Shown here piece by piece: positions 26,739-37,785 of a stretch of 64,000 nucleotides of DNA. The DNA lies in contig CP107851.1 of assembly GCA_036013505.1 (NCBI GenBank), positions 2,604,001 to 2,668,000 of the forward strand, in the 5' to 3' direction. The DNA is from Streptomyces sp. NBC_00510. GTDB taxonomy: Bacteria; Actinomycetota; Actinomycetes; Streptomycetales; Streptomycetaceae. The notes beneath the pieces were generated by a model that was not told where the DNA came from, made no database searches, and was given only the letters and a program-made list of their open reading frames with translations. Both the position numbers and the translations under genes were made by a program. The number at the start of each line of letters is the position of its first letter. Positions within the stretch are counted from its first letter, which is position 1.

Positions 26739-26761
26739 AGACCCCTGATGAACAGGGGTCT
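26739..26761 (-). terminator. rho-independent terminator of the TetR gene
   Basis: AGACCCCTG (26739-26747) and CAGGGGTCT (26753-26761) form a 9-bp stem with a 5-nt loop. On the minus strand it is followed by a T-rich run (TCTGCTTTTC), giving a classical terminator about 40 nt past the TetR stop. Confidence 0.85.
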
Positions 26762-26801
26762 CGAAACGCGTCAGGTGGCAGGCTTCGTCGCGCCCCGGTG
26801 T

Positions 26802-27395
26802 TCAGTGACCCATCGGGCGCAGGCCGGTCAGGACGAGGTCCACGGCGTCTTCGGCCCAGCCCATACGGCCGCCACGGCCGGCCATGTAGTCGGCATAGAA
26901 GGGGCCGAGGAGTCCGGAGACGGCCGCTTCCAGATCGGCGCCGGGGCGGATCTCGCCGCGGTCGCACGCCTGCTCGAGGGCCTGGCGCAGCAGGGCGCGC
27001 CGGGGCATTACGGTGCGCTCGCGCAGGAGGGCGAGGAGTTCGGGGGTGTGGGCTTCTTCGGCGAGACAGGTGCCGATCAGTGCCATGCCGCGGACGCGGT
27101 CCACGGTCGCGGCGAAGTCCTTGAGGATCGCTGTCAAGTCGGCCCGCGTGTCACCGCTCGGCGGCGGGGCGTCGGCCATCCGCAGGGCCGCCAGCGCCGC
27201 GGTCAGGAGGTCCGCCTTGGTCTTCCAGCGCAGGTGGATGGTGGACTTGCTGACCTGCGCGGCAGCGGCGACCTGGCTCAGACTCATCCGTGTGTAGCCG
27301 TGCGAGGCCAGCAACTCCAGCGCCGCTTGGAGAATGGCCGCGTCCTTCTCGGCCGACCGCGGCCGCCCGGCGCTCTTGGTCTGAGTGTCACCCAT
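26802..27395 (-). CDS. TetR-family regulator
   Basis: The 197-residue protein has a TetR helix-turn-helix: AILQAALELLASHGYTRMSL, then AAAAQVSKSTIHLRWKTKAD at about 38-57. A C-terminal helical domain of the common TetR_C type for small repressors follows (RGMALIGTCLAEEAHTPELL). ATG 27395 (MGDTQTKSAGRPRSAEKDA) is preferred over a longer frame that would run through the operator. A 37-bp perfect inverted repeat lies just upstream. The original target was probably the NmrA-like or F420-reductase-like gene now reduced to stumps next to it. Confidence 0.9.
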   Translation of the reverse strand: MGDTQTKSAGRPRSAEKDAAILQAALELLASHGYTRMSLSQVAAAAQVSKSTIHLRWKTKADLLTAALAALRMADAPPPSGDTRADLTAILKDFAATVDRVRGMALIGTCLAEEAHTPELLALLRERTVMPRRALLRQALEQACDRGEIRPGADLEAAVSGLLGPFYADYMAGRGGRMGWAEDAVDLVLTGLRPMGH

Positions 27396-27409
27396 CCCGA
27401 CAGGATAGG

Positions 27410-27446
27410 CGGGTATCCGCACCGAGTGGTTCGGTGCGGATACCCG
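27410..27446. promoter_or_regulatory. 37-bp perfect inverted repeat, TetR operator
   Basis: Two exact 16-nt arms (27410-27425 and 27431-27446) around GTGGT lie 15 nt before the TetR start and 25 nt past the end of the neighbouring stump. Each arm contains GGTATCCGCACCGA. It may serve as operator, terminator of the incoming minus-strand transcript, or both. Confidence 0.65.
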
Positions 27447-27470
27447 TGCTGCCCTGAGACAGGGCGGTGA

Positions 27471-27618
27471 TCAGAACATGTCAGTGTTGCTCCGGACCCA
27501 CTGGCGGTAGGTGCGCGCCGGGCGCCCGGTCGGCTCTTCGGTGGCGGTCGAGACAGGCAGTGCCGCGGCCTCGGGGCCGAGGACGGCTCGAAGGGATTCC
27601 TGGCCCGGCCGGTCCGAG
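27471..27618 (-). pseudogene. C-terminal stump of an NmrA-like NAD(P)-binding protein
   Basis: The minus frame ending at 27471 reads SLRAVLGPEAAALPVSTATE and then GRPARTYRQWVRSNTDMF before the stop. This is the typical C-terminal tail of NmrA/azoreductase-like NAD(P)-binding proteins. Nothing of the Rossmann N terminus remains, because the adjacent sequence upstream belongs to another gene's 3' end. It is a fragment, not a functional gene. Confidence 0.55.
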
Positions 27619-27845
27619 TCAGGCGCCGGTGCGGGCTCCGGCGATGTGGAAGTTGAAGTCGGCATGGCCCAGCGCGCCCCACAGCCGCAGCCAGATCGGC
27701 AGGAGCATCTCGGTGCCGCGGGCGGTGGTGATGTCACCGAGGTCGATGACGCTCGCCTCGGCCCAGCCGAAGGAGACGAGCAGTTCGGTGACGGCCTTCT
27801 TGGCGTCGGTGTCGTCGCCGGAGACGAAGACGCTGAGGAGCCGCT
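27619..27845 (-). pseudogene. C-terminal stump of an NADPH-dependent F420 reductase-like protein
   Basis: Read on the minus strand, the segment gives [20 protein letters not shown], then [20 protein letters not shown] and [18 protein letters not shown] before TGA at 27619. This is the C-terminal third of an NADPH:F420 reductase-like protein. The coding match stops abruptly near 27845, where the signal peptide of the isoamylase begins in the opposite direction. The break marks a recombination junction. Confidence 0.7.
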
Positions 27846-30188
<2,343 letters not shown>

Positions 30189-30448
30189 CCCGGTCCCCGA
30201 ACGCGTGGCGGGTACGCCCCGGCCCGGACGGGACTGACGGCAGTCTCGACCGGGCTGCGCGCCTGCCGCGCCCCGCCGTGTACCGGCACCAGGTGACCGA
30301 CAGCCCGGAAAGCAGCCCGCCGCGCCCGCAGTCCAGGGAGCGGGGCCGCAGGGTCCAGAATGCGGCCCGCACCGGTTCGTTCGGTGGCCGTCGCGGTCGG
30401 TGAACAGGCGATGGCTGTCTCCGTCCTCGCCGGTAGACTGGTGCTCCT

Positions 30449-31474
30449 ATGCGTAAGCGCTCCGTCTCGCCGGCTCCCACCGTCAACGATGTGGCACGTA
30501 TCGCGGGGGTATCCCGCCAAACGGTCTCCAACGCCCTGAACACACCGGATCGCTTGCGCCCGGAGACGCTGGACCGCGTGCTCCGGGTGATCAAGGAGAT
30601 CGGCTATGAGCCCAACCGGGCGGCGAGGTCGCTCAGGACCCAGGCGTCGCGGCAGATCGGCTACTGCGTCGAGGTAGGGCGGGGTGGCACATCGAATGTG
30701 ATCCTCGACCGATTCCTGCACGCGCTCGCGGCGGCGGCCCAGGAGAACGGCTACCGCGTGGTGATCTGCGCCGCGCAGGATTTCCAGGACGAGCTGGCGA
30801 CGTACGACGAGATGCTGCGCACGTCCAGCGTCGACGCCTTCATACTGTCCCGGCTGGACCCCGGCGATCCCCGACCGGAATGGCTCGCCTCACGGAACGC
30901 GCCCTTCGTGGGCTTCGGCCGGGCGTCCCATGCCCCGCCCGGGCAGTTGTGGGTTGATGTGGACGGCGCAGCCGGCATCGGCGCGGCTGTGGACCACCTC
31001 GTCGCCAGAGGTCACCGGGAGATCGCGTTCCTCGGGATGGAGGAAGGCAGCGGGCCGGGACAGGACCGCCTGCTCGGATGGCGCCTGGCCATGGAACGGC
31101 ACGAACTGGTCGCCCGCAACTCCGCCCGCTCGCCCGACACGATCGACGACGGCGCCGCCGCTGCCGCTGAACTGCTGCGCGCCCGGCCCCGCCCCACGGC
31201 GGTGGTGGCGGCCAGTGACACCCTGGCGCTGGGGTGTTACACGGCAGTCCGGGACCAGGGGCTGGCCATCGGGCGGGACGTGGCAGTGGTCGGCTTCGAC
31301 GACTCCCCTGCCGCCGCGCTGGTCCAGCCCTCGCTGACCACGCTGCGGCAGCCGTTGACCGAGGTCGGACGTGCGGTGATCAGGCTGCTGACCGCCCTCC
31401 TGGCAGGGAGCCCACCCGCCGCTTCCGAGTACGTTCTGTTCGAACCGGAGTTGATCGTCCGTGAGAGCTCCTGA
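30449..31474 (+). CDS. LacI-family transcriptional regulator of the alpha-glucan locus
   Basis: The 341-residue protein has the LacI headpiece VNDVARIAGVSRQTVSNALN and hinge YEPNRAARSLRTQ, then a periplasmic-binding-protein-like core (GYCVEVGRGGTSNVILDRF, DVAVVGFDDSPAAALVQPSL). Such proteins repress sugar uptake operons and release DNA on binding a maltodextrin or similar sugar. It stands between the isoamylase and the debranching/ABC genes, all on the plus strand. The 260 bp before it show no gene. A decayed copy of its last 20 codons follows it. Confidence 0.93.
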   Translation: MRKRSVSPAPTVNDVARIAGVSRQTVSNALNTPDRLRPETLDRVLRVIKEIGYEPNRAARSLRTQASRQIGYCVEVGRGGTSNVILDRFLHALAAAAQENGYRVVICAAQDFQDELATYDEMLRTSSVDAFILSRLDPGDPRPEWLASRNAPFVGFGRASHAPPGQLWVDVDGAAGIGAAVDHLVARGHREIAFLGMEEGSGPGQDRLLGWRLAMERHELVARNSARSPDTIDDGAAAAAELLRARPRPTAVVAASDTLALGCYTAVRDQGLAIGRDVAVVGFDDSPAAALVQPSLTTLRQPLTEVGRAVIRLLTALLAGSPPAASEYVLFEPELIVRESS

Positions 31475-31845
31475 CGCTCGCGGCAATCCGCCCGCTGCTT
31501 CCGCGTAGGTTCTGCGGGACGGGAGTTGACCGTCGGCGGGAGCACCTGAGTTGCTCCACACGGAACACCACGGAAACGTTGAGGAAACTCCCCCTAGTCA
31601 GGTGGTCCACCACATGGCATAGTCCTGCGCGTCGCAGTTTTGATCGTTCAACTTCCGGATGCCGACCACGGTTCGAGCTCGGCGCCCGGACTCTGTACGT
31701 CAGCGACCGCCGATCGGCTGCGTGTCCACCGCTGCTGTCTTCCGCATTCACGGTCGACGCACCGGGTGACGGCACCAGCCCATGAATTCGGCGGCGGTTG
31801 CGCTGCGCGGCCCCACCAGTGACCCGCTTGACCGAAGGAGGCAGG
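31475..31845. promoter_or_regulatory. intergenic region with a decayed lacI 3'-end copy and a possible LacI operator
   Basis: The first part (about 31485-31550) is a degenerate tandem copy of the 3' end of the LacI gene: GCTTCCG, GTTCTG, GGAGTTGA and CCGTC recur in order with the same spacing as at 31420-31470. At 31571-31591 the sequence CGGAAACGTTGAGGAAA has the AACGTT core typical of LacI/GalR operators and could control the following debranching gene. The remaining DNA up to 31845 holds no gene I can support. Confidence 0.45.
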
Positions 31846-33879
31846 GTGACAATCCCTCACCCACCTGCGCTGCACGACCTCGTGACCGTGCTGCGTGCCC
31901 CCGCCGCCGCGCTGTGCGGGTCGGACGGCCAACTGCGGACGGGCGGCGCGGACGGCTACTACGACGACGACCGCCGGATGCTCTCCCGGCTGGAGGTCGA
32001 GATCGTCGATGCCGAGGTCCGGCCGGTGGGCCGGTCACTGACCCGGTCGTCCGAGGCCCGGTTCACCGCCGTCGTGCAGCCGGTCCGCGGAGCTGCGGCC
32101 GACACGGACCTGATGCTGGAGCGCCGCCGGGTGCTGACGCACAGCGCCCTTGAGGAGCACCTGAGGCTGCGCACCTTCGGCGACGCCCCCCTGCGCGTGC
32201 GGGTGCGGGTGCGCGCCGAGTCGGACCTGGCTCCCGTGCACGAGGTCCGGTCGGGCGAGCGCATCCGCCCTGTCCCCCCGGTCACCGCCGGCGGTGAGGT
32301 TCGCTGGGACCGCGACGGCACGGGGGTCGTCCTGACCGCGGACCCGGCGCCGGCCGAATGCCGGGGAGAGGACGGTACGGCCGTCCTGTGCTTCGAGGCC
32401 GAACTGCCGCCCGGAGGCTCCTGGTCGCTCTCCCTTCGCGTGTGCGCATCGCCCGACACCGACCCGGCGAGTACTTCCGCGCGCGTGCCGCGGACCGACT
32501 TCAGCGCGCCACTCGACTCGCTGCCTCCGCCATGGGCCGCGCCCACGCAACCGCCGGTCGACCACCGCCGGGCGCGCCTGCTGCACAGCAGCCTCGAGGA
32601 CCTGCAGGCCATGCTGCTGTGCGACCCTCTCGATCCGCGGGACCGCTTCCTCGCCGCCGGGAGTCCTTGGTACTTCACCCTCTTCGGACGCGATTCGCTC
32701 TGGTCCGCCCGGATGCTGCTGCCCCTGGGCACCGCGGTTTCCGGGGGCACGCTGCGCACCCTCGCCCGCAGGCAGGGCCGGCGGGACCTGCCCGAGGCGG
32801 AGGAGCAGCCAGGAAAGATCCTGCACGAGGCGCGCCCGGAGCCGCTGCGGCTGGGCAGCCTCACACTGCCCCCGCTGTACTACGGCACGGTCGACGCCAC
32901 GGCGCTGTGGGTGCGCCTGCTGCACGACGCCTGGCGGGCGGGCCTGCCCGAGGCCGAGGTCGCCGAGCTGCTGCCGCACCTGCGGAAGGCCCTGCGGTGG
33001 ATCACCGAAGCGGGTGACGCCGACGGGGACGGGTTCCTCGAGTACCGGGCCACCGTCCCGGGAAGCCTGGCGAACCAGGGCTGGAAGGACTCCCACGACG
33101 GGGTGCGCTGGTCCGACGGACGGCTCGCGGAGGCACCGCTGGCACTGTGCGAGGTTCAGGGGTACGCGCATGCCGCCGCCGTGCAGGGCGCTGACCTGCT
33201 GGAGAGCTTCGGTGCCGGCGGAGCGGAGCTGCTGCGGGACTGGGCGGCCCGGCTGCGTGAGCGTTTCCGCGAGGCGTACTGGGTCTGCGACGACGTCGGG
33301 CCCTATCCGGCGATCGCGTTGGACGGGGCCAAGCGGCCGGTGGACGGCGCCTCCTCCAACATGGCCCATCTGCTCGGCACCGGGCTGCTTTCACCCGACG
33401 AGGCGGCTTTGGTCGCCCGCAGACTGTCCGCGCCGGACATGGACTGCGGATTCGGACTGCGGACCCTCTCCTCCACCAGCGCTGCCTTCAACCCGATGAG
33501 CTACCACTGCGGCAGCGTCTGGCCGCACGACACAGCCATCGCCGTGCTCGGGTTGGCCGCCGAGGGCTACCACGAGGTGGCCCGCTCACTGGCGAACGGA
33601 GTGGTCGAGGCCGCGGAACGCTTCGGATACCGACTGCCGGAGCTGTACGGAGGGGTCTCGGCGGCCGACAGCGGGCCTCTGCCCGCCTATCCCTCGGCCT
33701 GCCGTCCCCAGGCCTGGGCGGCCGCCGGGGCGGTGGCGGTCATCGGGTACCTGGAGAGCCGGGCCGCGGCGCCCTCTCCGGGCACCCCGCCTCCGCAGGC
33801 GGGGAACGCTCCGGCGCTCCCGGTGCCGACCCACCGGACAGACACTCGACCCGGACACAGCGGGCGTCTCAGGTCCTGA
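31846..33879 (+). CDS. amylo-alpha-1,6-glucosidase-like (glycogen debranching) enzyme
   Basis: The 677-residue protein has an N-terminal beta domain typical of the glycogen-debranching family (SDGQLRTGGADGYYDDDRRMLSRLEVEI, given here as two parts around GYYDDDRRM). It also has an (alpha/alpha)6 catalytic domain: WYFTLFGRDSLWSARMLLPL, TVDATALWVRLLHDAWR, NQGWKDSHDGVRW and NPMSYHCGSVWPHDTAIAV. These carry the acidic residues of the GH133/MGH group. No signal peptide is visible, so it acts on imported oligosaccharides in the cytoplasm. GTG 31846 is chosen because AAGGAGG lies 6 nt upstream. The C-terminal 45 residues are Pro-rich and unstructured. Confidence 0.9.
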   Translation: MTIPHPPALHDLVTVLRAPAAALCGSDGQLRTGGADGYYDDDRRMLSRLEVEIVDAEVRPVGRSLTRSSEARFTAVVQPVRGAAADTDLMLERRRVLTHSALEEHLRLRTFGDAPLRVRVRVRAESDLAPVHEVRSGERIRPVPPVTAGGEVRWDRDGTGVVLTADPAPAECRGEDGTAVLCFEAELPPGGSWSLSLRVCASPDTDPASTSARVPRTDFSAPLDSLPPPWAAPTQPPVDHRRARLLHSSLEDLQAMLLCDPLDPRDRFLAAGSPWYFTLFGRDSLWSARMLLPLGTAVSGGTLRTLARRQGRRDLPEAEEQPGKILHEARPEPLRLGSLTLPPLYYGTVDATALWVRLLHDAWRAGLPEAEVAELLPHLRKALRWITEAGDADGDGFLEYRATVPGSLANQGWKDSHDGVRWSDGRLAEAPLALCEVQGYAHAAAVQGADLLESFGAGGAELLRDWAARLRERFREAYWVCDDVGPYPAIALDGAKRPVDGASSNMAHLLGTGLLSPDEAALVARRLSAPDMDCGFGLRTLSSTSAAFNPMSYHCGSVWPHDTAIAVLGLAAEGYHEVARSLANGVVEAAERFGYRLPELYGGVSAADSGPLPAYPSACRPQAWAAAGAVAVIGYLESRAAAPSPGTPPPQAGNAPALPVPTHRTDTRPGHSGRLRS

Positions 33880-34016
33880 AACCGCCGAGGGCTGACGGGA
33901 AAAGCCTGACAGCAGAACGTCGGCGCAGTGTGCACGCTCACGATCCGATGTGATTTTTTCGCTGCCGCACCATTCGAATCCGCGCCCACCGGCGCTGCTC
34001 AACGAGGAGCAAGGGA

Positions 34017-35309
34017 ATGACCAGTCGAAGAATTCTGCAGGCGGCCGCTGTTGCCGCGGCCGCCGCACTCGCCGCCAGTGCGTGCAGCAGCAACGGGACG
34101 GACAAGAACGCGGGAGACCAGGGCTCCGGTGATCGCGGTCCCATAACCCTGGCCACCGGCAAGGACACCTCCGGCAATCTGCAGAACCTGCTCGACGAGT
34201 GGAACTCCGCGCACCCCAGGGAAAAGGCCACCATCACCGAACTGCCCACCTCCGCGGACGCGCAGCGTCAGCAGATGGTGCAGAACGCCCAGGTGAAGTC
34301 GGACGCGTACTCGGTGCTCGGCCTCGACGTGACCTGGACCGCCGAATTCGCCGCCAACCGCTGGATCGACCAACTGCCGGCCGAGGACTTCCCACTGGAC
34401 GGGCTGCTGCCGTCAGCCGTCGACACCGCGAAATACCGGGGCAAGGTGTACGCGGCCCCGTACCAGTCCAACGGCGGGATGCTCTTCTACCGCACCGACC
34501 TGCTGAAGAAGGTCAAGGCCGAGGCGCCGACCACCTGGGCCGAGTTGGCGGCCGTCTGCAAGAAGGTCCTGAAGCTGCCCGAGGCCTCCAAGATGAGCTG
34601 CTACGCGGGCCAGTTCGACAAGTACGAGGGCCTGACCGTCAACTTCTCCGAAGCCGTCCAGTCCGCCGGCGGGGAACTGTTCGACGACAACGGCAAGCCG
34701 ACCGTCGACACACCCGAGGCGAAGGCCGGCCTGAAGTGGCTCGTGGACAGCTTCAAGGACGGCACCATCCCGAAGGAGGCGCTGACCTACCAGGAGGAGA
34801 ACGGCCGCGAGGCCTTCCAGGCGGGCAAGCTCATCTTCCTGCGCCAGTGGCCGTATGTGTGGAACCTCGCCAACGAGACCGACGGCTCCTCGAAGGTGGC
34901 GGGCAAGTTCGACGTCGCTCCGCTGCCGGGAATGAACGGCCCCGGCTCCTCCACCCTGGGAGGCCTGAACCTGGCCGTGTCCACATTCGCCCCGCACAAG
35001 GCGTCCGCGCGGGACTTCATCAAGTTCCTGACCGGTGAGGAAGCCCAGCGCTCCAACCTGCTGAAGGCAGCGGTCGCGCCGACCCGGGCGAACCTGTACA
35101 GCCAGGCCGACCTTCAGAAGAAGTTCCCCTACCTCGCGACGCTCGGCAAGTCGATCGAGAGTGCCCGGCCCCGGCCGAAGGCCGTGCGCTACGGCGATGT
35201 CACCGCGGCCATCCAGAACGCCATTTATCCGGTGGTCTCCGGAAAGGCGAGCCCCGACACCGCGCTCACCGACCTGCAGCAGCAGTTGGAGAAGATCACC
35301 GCAGAGTGA
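34017..35309 (+). CDS. ABC sugar transporter, lipoprotein solute-binding component
   Basis: The 430-residue protein has a lipoprotein signal (RRILQAAAVAAAAALAASAC) with the lipidated Cys at 23, followed by a family 1 extracellular binding-protein fold (FAANRWIDQLPAEDFPLDGL, QSNGGMLFYRTDLLKK, FLRQWPYVWNLANETDG, LGGLNLAVSTFAPHKASARD). It captures a sugar, probably maltodextrin or another alpha-glucoside, outside the membrane and hands it to the two permeases encoded next. An AAGGGA site precedes ATG 34017. The 137-bp gap before it may hold a second promoter. Confidence 0.93.
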   Translation: MTSRRILQAAAVAAAAALAASACSSNGTDKNAGDQGSGDRGPITLATGKDTSGNLQNLLDEWNSAHPREKATITELPTSADAQRQQMVQNAQVKSDAYSVLGLDVTWTAEFAANRWIDQLPAEDFPLDGLLPSAVDTAKYRGKVYAAPYQSNGGMLFYRTDLLKKVKAEAPTTWAELAAVCKKVLKLPEASKMSCYAGQFDKYEGLTVNFSEAVQSAGGELFDDNGKPTVDTPEAKAGLKWLVDSFKDGTIPKEALTYQEENGREAFQAGKLIFLRQWPYVWNLANETDGSSKVAGKFDVAPLPGMNGPGSSTLGGLNLAVSTFAPHKASARDFIKFLTGEEAQRSNLLKAAVAPTRANLYSQADLQKKFPYLATLGKSIESARPRPKAVRYGDVTAAIQNAIYPVVSGKASPDTALTDLQQQLEKITAE

Positions 35310-35392
35310 GCCGTCCCCGGCCGGGCGCGTTGCGCCCTCCGCGCTCCGTGCCCGGCCGGGGCGATCGGCGTTCCCCCGAAGAAGGACACCTC

Positions 35393-36394
35393 GTGACCAC
35401 CACCATCCGGACAGCCACCGCGCGTCCTGTCCCAAGGCTCCGCAAGAGCCGGGGTGACGGCCGCCTCGCGGCCGCCCTGCTCTCGCCCACCCTCCTCGTC
35501 CTCGGCCTGGTCATCGCCTATCCCCTGGTGGCCGCCATAAGGGCCTCCCTCTTCCAAGAGGGCCAGGGCCTCGACGCCGACGGCTTCGTGGTGGAGGGGG
35601 AGCGATTCGCGGGCCTGCGCAACTACACGGACGCGTTCTCAGGGACCAACGCCTCGGTGTTCTGGAATGCCTTCTGGAACACCACGTTCTTCACCGTCAC
35701 CACCGTGTCGATCGAGGTGCTCATCGGCATCGCGATGGCCATGGTCATGAACCACGCCCTGCGCGGGCGCGCCGTCGTACGCGCGGCCATTCTGGTGCCA
35801 TGGGCCATCCCTACGGCCGTCTCCGCGCTGCTGTGGCGGTGGGTCTTCGACGTCAACGGCGTGGCCAACGCCCTGCTCGGCCGGCAGATCCTGTGGACCG
35901 CAGACGGGTGGCAGGCGAAGCTGGCGGTGATCGTCGCCGACACGTGGAAGACCGCGCCGTTTATCGGCCTCCTGGTTCTCGCGGGCCTGCAGTTGATACC
36001 CCGTGAGCTCTACGAGGCGGCCCGGGTCGACGGCGCCGGTCCCTGGCGCCAGTTCCGCAGCATCACACTGCCCCTGGTCAAACCCACCCTGCTGATCGCC
36101 GTCCTGTTCCGCATCCTGGACGCGCTGCGCATGTTCGACCTGCCCTTCGTCCTGATCGGCGGCCGGAAGCACGAGGTGGAGACGCTGGCGATGCTCGCGT
36201 ACTACGAGGCCAGCAATGTGCGCTACGGCCCCGCGGCCGCCTACGCGACCCTCCTGTTCGCCTACGTCGTCATCGTGGCGTTCGCGTTCGTGAAGCTGCT
36301 CGGCACGGACCTCATCGGAGAGGCCAGAGCCCGCCGGCGCACCGCCCGCACGACCCGGATGCCCGCCCCGGCACGAAAGGCCACCACCGCATGA
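35393..36394 (+). CDS. ABC sugar transporter permease, MalF-like
   Basis: The 333-residue protein has six transmembrane helices and the EAA loop that contacts the ATPase (LYEAARVDGAGPWRQFRSITLP). The N-terminal helix is LLSPTLLVLGLVIAYPLVAA. GTG 35393 is preferred because GAAGGA stands 8 nt upstream and the frame before it is Pro/Arg-rich noise. It ends with an ATGA overlap to the second permease. No ATPase gene follows; in Streptomyces the shared MsiK protein usually energises such importers. Confidence 0.93.
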   Translation: MTTTIRTATARPVPRLRKSRGDGRLAAALLSPTLLVLGLVIAYPLVAAIRASLFQEGQGLDADGFVVEGERFAGLRNYTDAFSGTNASVFWNAFWNTTFFTVTTVSIEVLIGIAMAMVMNHALRGRAVVRAAILVPWAIPTAVSALLWRWVFDVNGVANALLGRQILWTADGWQAKLAVIVADTWKTAPFIGLLVLAGLQLIPRELYEAARVDGAGPWRQFRSITLPLVKPTLLIAVLFRILDALRMFDLPFVLIGGRKHEVETLAMLAYYEASNVRYGPAAAYATLLFAYVVIVAFAFVKLLGTDLIGEARARRRTARTTRMPAPARKATTA

Positions 36395-37254
36395 CCGCCG
36401 CCGACCACCCCGTACCGGCCCCGGCCCGGCGGCTGCGCCCGACGGCCCTGCTGCGGCCCCTGGGCATCGCCGCCATCGTCTTCTACTGTCTCGCGCCGTT
36501 CTACTGGATGGTCGTGTCGAGCTTCCGGCGCCCGACCGACCAGTTCCAGCTCTCGCTGCTGCCCCATCCGTGGTCCGGCGCCAACTTCGCCGCGGTCTTC
36601 AGGCCGGACGTCGGCTTCCAGCGCTCGCTGCTCAACAGCCTCGTCGTGGCCGGCGTGACCACCGCGCTCACGCTGCTGGTCGGCACCGTCGCGGCCTACG
36701 CGCTGGCCCGCCTGGAATTCCGCTTCAAGGGCGCTGTCGCGGCGGTCATCATCGCCACGTCCATGTTCCCCGGGATCTCGCTCATCATCCCGTTGCTGAA
36801 GCTCTTCTCGGACATCGGATGGATCAACACCTACCAGGCCATGGTCGTCCCCAGCATGTCCTTCGCCCTTCCGCTGGCCGTGTGGACGCTCACCGCGTTC
36901 TTCCGCCAACTGCCGGCGGAACTGGAGCAAGCCGCCATGGTGGACGGCTGTACTCGGGGGCAGGCATTCCGGAAGGTCATCATTCCCATCGCCGCTCCGG
37001 GCATCTTCACCACGGCGATCATCACCTTCATCGCTGCCTGGAACGAATTCATCATCGCTCTGTCCATGGTCAACCAGAAGTCGATGCAAACGGCGACCGT
37101 CGCCATCTCGCGCTTCACCGGCGCCTATCGCTTCGACCAGCCGTACGGCACGCAGATGGCGGCCGGTGTCCTGGTCACAGTGCCACTCGTCATCGCCGTA
37201 CTCGTCTTCCAGCGGCGCATCATCGCCGGACTCACCGCCGGCGGCGTGAAGTAG
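36391..37254 (+). CDS. ABC sugar transporter permease, MalG-like
   Basis: The 287-residue permease has six membrane helices and the EAA motif ELEQAAMVDGCTRGQAFRKV, followed by IIPIAAPGIFTTAIITFIAA. It overlaps the first permease by 4 nt (ATGA), so the pair is made together. It closes the importer unit. After it, 230 bp show no gene before a recombinase remnant. Confidence 0.93.
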   Translation: MTAADHPVPAPARRLRPTALLRPLGIAAIVFYCLAPFYWMVVSSFRRPTDQFQLSLLPHPWSGANFAAVFRPDVGFQRSLLNSLVVAGVTTALTLLVGTVAAYALARLEFRFKGAVAAVIIATSMFPGISLIIPLLKLFSDIGWINTYQAMVVPSMSFALPLAVWTLTAFFRQLPAELEQAAMVDGCTRGQAFRKVIIPIAAPGIFTTAIITFIAAWNEFIIALSMVNQKSMQTATVAISRFTGAYRFDQPYGTQMAAGVLVTVPLVIAVLVFQRRIIAGLTAGGVK

Positions 37255-37488
37255 GGGGCTGTTCCCGGGTGGTGGACACCAGACCGTGCGCCGACGTCCA
37301 GCGATCTCGTTCGGACACGCGGCCGGCCTGGGCATCGGCCTGGAAACCCTCCAAGGACCAGCCGCCACCAGGGGATCCGCTGCCCGGCGGTGGACGGTTG
37401 AGCGCACGCCGGGCCGGCCGATGTTCCCCCGCCGGCCGGCCCTGACGGCGAGGCCTCCCCTACCGATCCGAGGCCGTCGTCCACGGCC

Positions 37489-37760
37489 AACAAAGTCGAC
37501 CACCCCCGCGACAACCGCGTCCGCGAGCGCGATGTCGTGCCCGAGCTCGACGCGTGGGTCTCCCTGCGGTTCGCTCCATGCCGGAAGGCAACCGCCATCG
37601 ACCGGATGCACAAAGCGCGACTCGTGCGTGCCGATGCAGCCGCCGCCACCGCAGCCCCAACTGCGCACCGGCAACCCTGCGTGTTCTCGCACGAGCGGAT
37701 CGCCGAGCTCGTGACTGCAACAGGAGACGCGGCCGGTACGTTCCGCAACGCCCAGGGGCG
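37489..37760 (+). pseudogene. remnant of a large serine recombinase (C-terminal part)
   Basis: The plus frame around GTG 37537 reads DHPRDNRVRERDVVPELDAW, VSLRFAPCRKATAIDRMHKA and, after a gap, SHERIAELVTATGDAAGTFR. These are the helical pieces following the zinc-ribbon in large serine recombinases (compare TVYLREDEVCRALDRW in the recombinase at 56-57.8 kb). The catalytic N terminus and middle are missing. It marks an old mobile element at the right border of the alpha-glucan locus. The 230 bp upstream hold nothing I can identify. Confidence 0.6.
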
Positions 37761-37785
37761 GCCACCCGAGCGGAGGGCTGACAGC

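Noticed and set aside
32358-33017. plus frame of 219 codons inside the debranching enzyme
   Set aside because: Shadow frame, Arg/Pro/Gly-rich, fully contained in a gene with clear GH motifs.
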